Shown: piece after piece, positions 24,161-31,445 of the stretch
Layout of the letters: every line of letters begins with the position of its first letter
Position numbering within the stretch: the stretch's first letter is position 1
Assembly (NCBI GenBank): GCA_023458055.1
Contig: JAEXAW010000101.1
Coordinates: 1 to 64,000 of the forward strand
DNA: 64,000 nt
Reading direction: 5' to 3'
DNA from: Pseudomonadota bacterium
GTDB lineage: Bacteria; Pseudomonadota; Alphaproteobacteria; Sphingomonadales; Sphingomonadaceae
Notes under the pieces: model-generated
Database searches by the model: none
The model's input: only the letters and a program-made list of their open reading frames with translations
What the model was told of the DNA's origin: nothing
Program-made: the position numbers and the translations under genes

Positions 24161-25772
24161 GCCGAACCGGCGCACCGTCATTGCAGGCGGAGCCTCGCTC
24201 GCGGTCATCGGAGGATTAGCGGTCTCGGGGTGCAAGTCGGAGCCGCTTTTCCCCGGAACACTGGGCGGAAGCGATTTTTCCCGTGGCCATCGGTTGCGAG
24301 ACGGCAACCTGCGCGCAGTTGTCGGTAAGACCGACGGCATACCCCTCCTCATAGCGGGCGGCGGAGTTGCGGGGTTATCAGCTGGCTGGAGGCTGGCGGA
24401 AGCGGGGTTCAAAGACTTTCTGCTTTACGAACTGGAAGACGCGGTTGGCGGCAATGCGCGCTCCGGACACAACGCCGTCTCGCGCTATCCGCTGGGTGCA
24501 CATTATCTTCCGGTTCCCAACCGCGAAGCCAAAGCGCTGCGCCACATGCTGACGGGTTTCGGAGTAATTACCGGAGAAGATGCTTCGGGTGCGCCGGTCT
24601 ATGACCCCTACCAGCTCTGTGCGGACCTTGAAGAAAGGCTATTATGGCGCGGCAGCTGGCAGGAAGGCCTTTATCCCAAATCAGGACTTTCCGTATCAGA
24701 TAAAATGCAGCGGGACCGCTTTTTCGAATTGATGGAAACTATGAAGGGCGCGATTGGTGCAGATGGTCTGCCCGCCTTTGCCAGCCCCATGGCTTATTCA
24801 AGTAAGGATCGCGTCTACACCGCACTTGATGGGCAGAATTTTGCGAGCTGGCTCACCTCCGAAGCGTTTACCTCGGAACCGTTGCTCCATCACATCCGCT
24901 ATTGCTGTCGCGACGATTATGGCACCGAGCCCGAGCAAGTTTCGGCTTGGGCGGGCATCCATTATTTCGCCAGCCGCCGCGGTTGGGCCTCAGGCAGAGA
25001 CGGAGACAGGGAGCTTACTTGGCCGGAAGGCAATGGCCGCCTCATCGGGCATATGCGCCGGATGATCGAACCTAACATACGGCCCGCCCACAGCGTATTT
25101 GGCGTCAGGCAAGAAGATGGCCAGATCATCCTCGATCATTTCGATCACAACATCGAACAGGCAGGGCAAACGCGCGCGCGCGCGGGGATTGTGGCGGTGC
25201 CACATTTCATCGCATCCCGCCTCACCGGCGGCAAAGCCCACGGCACCTTTTCTTACGCGCCCTGGGTAGTCGCGAACATAACCGTAAGCCGCCCTCCACA
25301 GGGGCCGGGATCACCGCGCGCATGGGACAATGTCGCCGCAACAAGCGAATCCCTGGGCTATGTCGTTGCGACACATCAGGATACAAGCAGGGCGCAAGGC
25401 CCCACGGTGCTCACCTGGTACAGGCCTTTTTCGAAGGAAGCTCCCGAAGAGGCACGTGAAGTCCTGTTGTCTCGCACGCTCCGGGAATGGCAGGACATTG
25501 TTGTGGATGATCTTCTCCAAATGAATCCCGATCTTGAGGGCGCCATCAAGCGCATCGACGTCTGGCGCTGGGGGCATGCAATGATCCGGCCTACAACGGG
25601 TTTCCTGACTGATCCTGCGCGTATGCAAGCCCAGGCAGAAAATGGGCCGCTCTATTTCGCGCATTCGGACTTGAGCGGGCTGTCGTTATTCGAAGAAGCG
25701 CATTATCGTGGCGTGGTTGCCGCAGAAGCCGCCATGCGCTCGCTGGGCCACAAGTTCGAGAGTTTATTATAA
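24150..25772 (+). CDS. Tat-exported flavin oxidoreductase lipoprotein (amine-oxidase-like)
   Basis: A 540-residue protein with a twin-arginine start (NRRTVIAGGASLAVIGGLAV) and a lipobox VSGC, so it should be folded with its cofactor and anchored at the periplasmic side of a membrane. A Rossmann motif LIAGGGVAGLSAGWRLAEAG (about 66-85) followed by LYELEDAVGGNARSG is typical of flavin-containing amine oxidases and phytoene-desaturase-like enzymes. The C-terminal FAD contact is probably LSGLSLFEEAHYRGV. Its place between an aminopropyltransferase and a SAM decarboxylase suggests an oxidised polyamine as product or substrate; this is inference. It ends one base into speD (TAATG). Confidence 0.75.
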   Translation: MKAKPNRRTVIAGGASLAVIGGLAVSGCKSEPLFPGTLGGSDFSRGHRLRDGNLRAVVGKTDGIPLLIAGGGVAGLSAGWRLAEAGFKDFLLYELEDAVGGNARSGHNAVSRYPLGAHYLPVPNREAKALRHMLTGFGVITGEDASGAPVYDPYQLCADLEERLLWRGSWQEGLYPKSGLSVSDKMQRDRFFELMETMKGAIGADGLPAFASPMAYSSKDRVYTALDGQNFASWLTSEAFTSEPLLHHIRYCCRDDYGTEPEQVSAWAGIHYFASRRGWASGRDGDRELTWPEGNGRLIGHMRRMIEPNIRPAHSVFGVRQEDGQIILDHFDHNIEQAGQTRARAGIVAVPHFIASRLTGGKAHGTFSYAPWVVANITVSRPPQGPGSPRAWDNVAATSESLGYVVATHQDTSRAQGPTVLTWYRPFSKEAPEEAREVLLSRTLREWQDIVVDDLLQMNPDLEGAIKRIDVWRWGHAMIRPTTGFLTDPARMQAQAENGPLYFAHSDLSGLSLFEEAHYRGVVAAEAAMRSLGHKFESLL

Positions 25773-26125
25773 TGACTGCCGAAGCATGTTATGGTCGCCA
25801 CATCATTGCTGATCTTGAAGCTACGCTGGGTCTGAATGACCCGGCGCATATCGAGAACGTGTTGCGCCGGGCGGCACAGGCCGCAGGGGTGACCTTGCTC
25901 GATATCCGGCTTCATCATTTTGGGGGCGGCAATGGGGTAACCGGCGTCGCTCTACTCGCGGAATCCCATATCTCCATTCATACATGGCCGGAATCAAATC
26001 TCGCGGCGATCGATATTTTTGTCTGCGGTGCCGATGCCAGACCCGACGCCGGTCTGGAGGCCATCCTTGATGGTTTGCGCGCACAGATCCGCGCCCGGCA
26101 TCTGATTACGCGTATTGAACCCTAA
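25772..26125 (+). CDS. speD: S-adenosylmethionine decarboxylase proenzyme
   Basis: A 117-residue bacterial class 1B AdoMet decarboxylase. Autocleavage should occur between Glu64 and Ser65 in LLAESHISIHTWPE, turning the Ser into the pyruvoyl cofactor; His70 and Cys85 (IFVCG) are the expected processing and catalytic residues. The N-terminal GRHIIADLEA is typical. It makes decarboxylated SAM, the aminopropyl donor for the transferase encoded upstream. It is the last of eight packed genes. No ornithine or arginine decarboxylase lies near, so the acceptor amine must come from elsewhere. Confidence 0.93.
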   Translation: MTAEACYGRHIIADLEATLGLNDPAHIENVLRRAAQAAGVTLLDIRLHHFGGGNGVTGVALLAESHISIHTWPESNLAAIDIFVCGADARPDAGLEAILDGLRAQIRARHLITRIEP

Positions 26126-26337
26126 CAGGACCGCGCCTTTTCAAACATTCTCGTGGAAAATTGCCGTCAAGAAGGAACAGCGTTAATACCGGCAGCGATG
26201 AAAACATGGTGACCTCGTGGGCGCGCATGCATAATATGGCCAACGCAAGGCCAGCGTCGCGTTGGAAGCTAACTCGGCTCGCTTTACGGCACCTGTAGAC
26301 GCTATTGGTACATCGTTGGCACGACGGAGTATAGGGC

Positions 26338-27264
26338 ATGAGCTTTCATAGGTCGCATCTGACAGCGGCAGGGTCAGCGCTGTTGCTGCTAGCATCGGCC
26401 TGCACGACGCCGGTTGTTGGGCAGTCAACCATAGCGCAGTCCCCCGGGCCCGCAGCTTCCGTCAAACCGGTCGCAAAACGCAGCATCCTGTTCATCGGCA
26501 ACAGCTTTACCCAAGGCGCCCATTCTGCAGTGCGCAACTGGCGTGCGAACGAAGTGAGCGATCTCAATGGCGCGGGTTATGGCGGGGTGCCTGCGCTCTT
26601 CCATCGGTTCGCGAAGCAAGCAGGTCTCGATTACGAGGTTTCGCTCGAAACGCAGGGCGGAAAGACGCTCGGTTTTCATTATGACGAGCGGCGCGGGTTA
26701 TTTGATCGCAAATGGGATGTGGTCGTCTTGCAGGAGCTCAGCACGCTCAGTCTTGAAAAGCCGGGCGATGCGACCAGTTACATCGCCGACGTTGGGCGCC
26801 TTGCGAGCCTGTTCCAGAACCGTAACAAGGATGTCGATATCTGGCTTTATTCCACTTGGTCGCGTGCAGACCAAACCTATCGTCCTACCGGCCATTGGTA
26901 TGGCAAGCCGATCGGCGCGATGGCGACCGATTTGCGCGCCGCCGCTGACCGGGCGCGCCAACAGGTTCCTGGAATCTCCGGCGTCCTGCCCGCAGGCGAG
27001 GCATGGAATCTCGCCTTCACGAGCGGTGTCGCCGATGCTGATCCCTATGACGGAACCGCTTATGGCCAGCTCAATTTGTGGACCTATGACGAATATCATG
27101 CCAGCGTACCGGGCTATTATCTTTCTGCCCTGGTGATCTTTGGTGGCATTACCGGGATTGATCCCACTACGCTCGGCCCGGACGAAGAGGCGGCGCAAGA
27201 ATTGGGGTTGAGTGCCGCCCAAGCCACGGCTTTGCAACACATCGCGCGGCAAGCCCTAAAATAA
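26338..27264 (+). CDS. SGNH/GDSL-like hydrolase lipoprotein
   Basis: A 308-residue protein with a lipoprotein signal (LLLLASAC, Cys22) and the SGNH nucleophile block ILFIGNSFTQGAH near residue 50. Later blocks are DVVVLQELSTLSL, IWLYSTWSRADQTY and a C-terminal EYHASVPGYYLSAL, whose Asp/His region could complete the triad (DEYH). Enzymes of this fold usually remove acyl groups from glycans or act as esterases in the periplasm. It precedes a LacI-regulated sugar locus on the other strand and may belong to it functionally. The 212 bases before it hold no gene. Confidence 0.72.
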   Translation: MSFHRSHLTAAGSALLLLASACTTPVVGQSTIAQSPGPAASVKPVAKRSILFIGNSFTQGAHSAVRNWRANEVSDLNGAGYGGVPALFHRFAKQAGLDYEVSLETQGGKTLGFHYDERRGLFDRKWDVVVLQELSTLSLEKPGDATSYIADVGRLASLFQNRNKDVDIWLYSTWSRADQTYRPTGHWYGKPIGAMATDLRAAADRARQQVPGISGVLPAGEAWNLAFTSGVADADPYDGTAYGQLNLWTYDEYHASVPGYYLSALVIFGGITGIDPTTLGPDEEAAQELGLSAAQATALQHIARQALK

Positions 27265-27304
27265 TTTGCCCTCAATTTTTCTTTTGATCGTGCACTCAAC
27301 AATC

Positions 27305-28321
27305 CTATGTTTCACGTTCCAGAAGCCGCGTGGGCAACATTGCAGACTTTGCCCGGCCACCGTCAATTTGCTGCATGAGTTTTTCGACGAGAAGCGATCC
27401 TGCCATGCTCGTGTCTTGTTCTATGGTGGTGATGGCCGGCGAAAAATGAGCGCTGGGCGGAATATTGTTGTAGCCTACGAGCGAATAATCATGCGGTGCG
27501 GTCAGGCCTTCCTCCCGAAAGGCACTGATTACGGCCATCGCGGCGGTGTCTGAAAAAGCGAATACCGCATCGGGCCGATTTCCCTTGCGGATATAGTCGA
27601 GAGCTTGCGCTCGGGTGCTGTTAAATGCCATCGTATCGAGCATCAGATTGTCAAGCTCAACATCTGTTGCTGTGTCCGCAATTTCAGCCAGCCCTGTATA
27701 GCGCAGCCGGATTTCCTCATGATCGGTGTTGCCGACGAAAAGCCAGTTTTTGCGATTACGCTTGGCGAAATATTGGCCGGCCAGTCTTCCTCCGGCCAGA
27801 TTATCGCTGCCTACCGCGCAGTAGCCGGATTCTGGCTGGACCGCACCCCAGACTACCATGGGAATATTTTTGAGGGCAACTTTGCGGAGCATCCCCTCCC
27901 GCTTACCCTGGCCCAGAATGATAAAACCATCAGTGCCGCGCGACCGGAACAACTCGACAAAGTCAGCCGTATTTTCCAAGCCAGGCGGCGACAATAGGAG
28001 ATCCAAGTCGCGCACTGACAGCGCTTCCGATATGCCTGCGAGCAATTCGAAAATAAAGGGGTCACCGATCGTGCCGTGCCGGTGGGATTTGAAATCCAGC
28101 ACCACCGCAATGGTATCGGTGCGCAGCTGCCGCAATTTTTGTGCATTGCGATTGACGGCATAGCCTTGCTCGCGCGCGATTTGCTGGATCATCTCGCGTT
28201 TTTCGGGCGGGACGAGGGGGCTTCCGCTCAAGGCGCGCGAGACAGTCGGCTTTGATACTTTTGCAATGCGGGCGATGGTCTCCATGGTAGGCCGCGCCGA
28301 CTTCTCCTGTTTTCCTACCAT
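27305..28321 (-). CDS. LacI-family transcriptional regulator of the trehalase/sulfatase locus
   Basis: A 338-residue regulator. The N-terminal helix-turn-helix is IARIAKVSKPTVSRALSG, followed by the hinge helix region RNAQKLRQLRTD and a periplasmic-binding-protein-like sensor domain (DGFIILGQG, GSDNLAGGRLAGQY, DAVFAFSDTAAMAVISAF, ITTIEQDTSMAG). It is divergent from the trehalase gene, and a perfect 14-base palindrome lies between the two, repeated in front of the receptor gene further on. The inducer is likely a sugar of the locus, for example trehalose or a derivative. The start ATG is clear but its ribosome binding site is weak. Confidence 0.88.
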   Translation of the reverse strand: MVGKQEKSARPTMETIARIAKVSKPTVSRALSGSPLVPPEKREMIQQIAREQGYAVNRNAQKLRQLRTDTIAVVLDFKSHRHGTIGDPFIFELLAGISEALSVRDLDLLLSPPGLENTADFVELFRSRGTDGFIILGQGKREGMLRKVALKNIPMVVWGAVQPESGYCAVGSDNLAGGRLAGQYFAKRNRKNWLFVGNTDHEEIRLRYTGLAEIADTATDVELDNLMLDTMAFNSTRAQALDYIRKGNRPDAVFAFSDTAAMAVISAFREEGLTAPHDYSLVGYNNIPPSAHFSPAITTIEQDTSMAGSLLVEKLMQQIDGGRAKSAMLPTRLLERET

Positions 28322-28407
28322 CGAAATCCATCGTCCTTAAGCTGCAGCCACATGCCAGTCATGCAATCCATATGCCATCCCTGTCGGGAACGATACAATA
28401 TTTGTAT

Positions 28408-28421
28408 TGAAATGCATTTCA
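28408..28421. promoter_or_regulatory. candidate LacI operator 1 (TGAAATGCATTTCA)
   Basis: A perfect 14-base palindrome in the divergent region between the LacI regulator (start 28321) and the trehalase (signal-peptide ATG 28474). The wider match TTGAAATGCATTTCATAA is found again at 31364-31381, upstream of the TonB receptor. The size and symmetry fit a LacI-family site; no -10 or -35 boxes could be assigned with certainty. Confidence 0.7.
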
Positions 28422-28535
28422 TAACGGCATAACCAAGGGTCCGATAACAGATTATGGGGAGGTTGGGAAACCTATGCGCTTGCGTGCGGACATTGCCCTT
28501 TTGCCGCTGATTCTTGCTGAAAGGTCGTTTTTCCG

Positions 28536-30053
28536 TTGAAACCCGCGCGCTCCTTTCCAGCTACGCCATCCGCGCTTTTCGGTGACGTGTTCGCTGCCGT
28601 GCAGGAAGCAAGGCTGTTCCCCGACTCCAAGACTTTCGCCGATGCTGTGCCACGCCATGACCCGCAGCAGATTATGGCCGATTGGTCCCGGCTTGAAGCA
28701 AGTGATCGGGAGGCATTGCAGCTCTTTGTTGCAGCGAATTTCGATATTCCGACGGCGCCCCCACAAAATCCCTCTGTCGCATCGTCCGTGGAGGACTATA
28801 TCAAGGGTTCGTGGCGGCAACTGACGCGTAGCCAGAAAGACGCGGCTCCCCATGCCTCTGCTTTGGCGTTGCCGGAAGATTTTGTGGTGCCAGGGGGGCG
28901 GTTTCGGGAGCTTTATTATTGGGATAGCTATTTCACCATGCTCGGTCTCGTCCGTTCGGGCAGGCAAGATCTGGTGGAAGCTCTGATCGAAAATTTTGGC
29001 AGCCTGATCGATCGATATGGTCATATTCCCAATGGCACGCGCTCTTATTACCTCAGCCGTTCGCACCCGCCATTTTTCTATCTGGCCGCGCAATTGTCGG
29101 CGAATAATAATCCCGATGCTCGTCGGCGCAGATTGCAGTGGATGCTTGCCGAACATGCATTCTGGATGGATGGCGAAGGCGCTCTCGCACCCGCTCAGGC
29201 GCATAGGCGGGTCGCCCGATTGCCGGATGGTGCTGTGCTCAACCGATATTGGGATGACAGCCCCACGCCGCGCGATGAATCCTGGACCGAAGATGTGCAT
29301 CTTGCAACGGCCACACCAGATCGTGACGCTGCCGAGCTCTGGCGAGACCTGCGCGCAGCGGCCGAAAGCGGATGGGATTTCAGCTCACGGTGGCTGGGAG
29401 ACCGCAAGACGCTGGGGACCATTCGCACGACGCGGATTATCCCGATCGACCTCAACAGCCTGTTATTTGGTCTGGAAGAGGCAATTGCACACGAAAGTGT
29501 GGCGCTCGATGAACCCACGGCAGCCGAATATCTGCAGCGTGCCAATGCCCGCGCCGCCGCCATTCGGCAACATCTATGGGATGAATCGACCGGCCATTAT
29601 TCGGATTATGACCTGGATATGGCGCGCGTCGCTTCAGAGCCCACCGCAGCCATGGCTTTCCCCCTGTTTGTCGGGCTGGCGAATGGCGCCGAAGCGAAAT
29701 CGACGGCTGCGGCTTTGCGGGATGCGCTTCTGGGCAATTGGGGGCTGGCCACGACCGCGCGGGTTACGGGGGAGCAATGGGACTCGCCGAATGGCTGGGC
29801 CCCCCTGCAATGGATCGCTTGCCAAGGATTATGGCAATATGGCGAAAATGATCTTGCCAATGAGATAGCCGACCGGTGGCTGAATGTCGTGCGCAAACAA
29901 TATGATGCAACCGGGCTGATTTTCGAAAAATATAACATTGATAACGGTGTCGCCGGGGGCGGCGGGGAATATGACGTCGAAATCGGGTTTGGCTGGACCA
30001 ATGGCGTCGCGCTGGCATTGGCCGAAAAGCGCTACCCAAAAAACGCGGAATAA
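28536..30053 (+). CDS. treA: trehalase (GH37), signal peptide out of frame
   Basis: A 505-codon open frame that hydrolyses alpha,alpha-trehalose to two glucose. Both trehalase signatures are present: PGGRFRELYYWDSYF at 119-133 and QWDSPNGWAPLQW near 415. GH37 proteins of this type are periplasmic. The only start codon in this frame is a TTG without a ribosome binding site. In contrast, 28474 has an ATG behind GGGGAGG that encodes MRLRADIALLPLILA, a signal-peptide-like stretch, in another frame, ending at a TGA at 28537. One added base in the T run at 28528-28532 would join the two. Either the gene is frameshifted or the sequence has an error there. Confidence 0.82.
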   Translation: MKPARSFPATPSALFGDVFAAVQEARLFPDSKTFADAVPRHDPQQIMADWSRLEASDREALQLFVAANFDIPTAPPQNPSVASSVEDYIKGSWRQLTRSQKDAAPHASALALPEDFVVPGGRFRELYYWDSYFTMLGLVRSGRQDLVEALIENFGSLIDRYGHIPNGTRSYYLSRSHPPFFYLAAQLSANNNPDARRRRLQWMLAEHAFWMDGEGALAPAQAHRRVARLPDGAVLNRYWDDSPTPRDESWTEDVHLATATPDRDAAELWRDLRAAAESGWDFSSRWLGDRKTLGTIRTTRIIPIDLNSLLFGLEEAIAHESVALDEPTAAEYLQRANARAAAIRQHLWDESTGHYSDYDLDMARVASEPTAAMAFPLFVGLANGAEAKSTAAALRDALLGNWGLATTARVTGEQWDSPNGWAPLQWIACQGLWQYGENDLANEIADRWLNVVRKQYDATGLIFEKYNIDNGVAGGGGEYDVEIGFGWTNGVALALAEKRYPKNAE

Positions 30054-30096
30054 ACGCGAAGGCCCGTAAGGGCTCGCCGGAATGGGAGAGGACATT

Positions 30097-31320
30097 ATGA
30101 AAAGCAACCTCAAGGCGACCATCGCGCTGATTGTTACTTATGCCGTTCTGGGTCTGCTGATGAACAGCGTCGGAACGGTTATCCTCCAGTCGATCAAGCA
30201 GTTCGGGGTCAGCAAACCCCATGCCGCCACGCTCGAGGCTTGCAAGGACCTGTCAGTGGTCGCGGCATCCTTTCTGTTTGCAGCATCCTTGCCACGGTTC
30301 GGTTTCCGGCGGGCCGAGATGATCGTCATGGCCCTTGTAGGCTTGGCCGCCTTGATGATGCCCTTTGCGACGGCGTTCTGGGCGAACCAATTGATGTTCG
30401 TGCTGGTCGGGCTTTGCTTCGGCGTTGCCAAGGTTGCGACCTATTCGTCCATCGGCCTGCTTCGCCCCGACCCGGCGGGCCATGCCAGTCTGACCAGTCT
30501 GATGGAAGGCGTGTTTATGCTGGGCATCCTGTCAGGCATCTGGATGTTCGGCTGGTTTATTGGCGTTGACGAAACCGGGCAGCAGTGGCTGCGTGTTTAT
30601 TATGTGATTGCAGCCCTGTGCGCGTTTGCCCTGCTCTTGTGGTATAGCGCTGATCTCGACGAAAGCGCGAGCGCGGTGGATTCTGATACTGCCACGGCAG
30701 GGCGCTTGGACATGTTGAAACTGGCCGCACTTCCCGCCACCGCGGCGTTCTTGCTGGCCATTTTCCTTTATGTCCTGGTCGAACAGAGCATCGGCACGTG
30801 GCTGCCGACTTTCAACAATGAAATTTTGCATTTACCTTCCGCAATGAGTGTTCAGGTATCGAGCATTTTCGTTGCCGCGCTGGCGGTAGGCAGGCTTGGC
30901 GCCAGCGGCCTTGTCAAGAGACTCGGCTGGCTACCTCTGCTGTTGGGCTGTATCCTCATCATGGCGGCGCTTGTTGTCCTCACCCTGCCCACAACCAACG
31001 GACTGCAGCCACGGACAATCGATTCGTGGTTTGATGCACCGGTTGCTGCCTACATCTTCCCGCTGATCGGGGTGTTTATGGCGCCTATATATCCCATCGT
31101 CTGCTCGGTTATGCTGAGCGCCTTGCCGCAGGAACGGCATGCCTCGATGGTCGGATTGATCGTGATATTTTCGGCCTTGGGAGGAACGATCGGATCATTC
31201 CTGACCGGCATGGTTTTCCAGCGATTCTCGGGCCAGATGGCTTTTTACCTAGTGCTGGTGCCGCTGGCGATATTGGCGGTCGCGCTGATCGGCTTTCATC
31301 GCCGGACGGACAGAAGCTGA
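30097..31320 (+). CDS. MFS sugar transporter (FHS/FucP-like)
   Basis: A 407-residue protein with 12 predicted membrane helices in two halves. The first half resembles sugar:proton symporters of the FHS type (QFGVSKPHAATLEACKDL after helix 1, then FRRAEMIVMALVGLA). The second half has GTWLPTFNNEILHLP and IYPIVCSVMLSALPQERHAS. GGGAGAGG stands before the ATG at 30097. It follows the trehalase by 43 bases and a short GC hairpin, and is transcribed with it. It probably brings glucose or a disaccharide through the inner membrane. Confidence 0.83.
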   Translation: MKSNLKATIALIVTYAVLGLLMNSVGTVILQSIKQFGVSKPHAATLEACKDLSVVAASFLFAASLPRFGFRRAEMIVMALVGLAALMMPFATAFWANQLMFVLVGLCFGVAKVATYSSIGLLRPDPAGHASLTSLMEGVFMLGILSGIWMFGWFIGVDETGQQWLRVYYVIAALCAFALLLWYSADLDESASAVDSDTATAGRLDMLKLAALPATAAFLLAIFLYVLVEQSIGTWLPTFNNEILHLPSAMSVQVSSIFVAALAVGRLGASGLVKRLGWLPLLLGCILIMAALVVLTLPTTNGLQPRTIDSWFDAPVAAYIFPLIGVFMAPIYPIVCSVMLSALPQERHASMVGLIVIFSALGGTIGSFLTGMVFQRFSGQMAFYLVLVPLAILAVALIGFHRRTDRS

Positions 31321-31364
31321 TCAGAGCCATACCCAGCCGGTGCAGAGGCAAATGAAATCTTTCT

Positions 31365-31378
31365 TGAAATGCATTTCA
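31365..31378. promoter_or_regulatory. candidate LacI operator 2 (TGAAATGCATTTCA)
   Basis: The same 14-base palindrome as at 28408-28421, here 67 bases before the receptor ATG and just after the transporter stop. It suggests a second promoter for the receptor-sulfatase part of the locus controlled by the same LacI protein. Confidence 0.7.
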
Positions 31379-31445
31379 TAAACCATTAATCCAGTCGTTC
31401 GATGGCCCGAAAATGGTCCGCGACTCTAAGGGGAGGACATTTATT

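Noticed and set aside
28474..28539. A 21-residue leader peptide gene before the trehalase
   Set aside because: The product is signal-peptide-like and ends right at the start of the trehalase frame; a frameshifted signal sequence explains it better than an attenuator leader, since no terminator or antiterminator stems follow.
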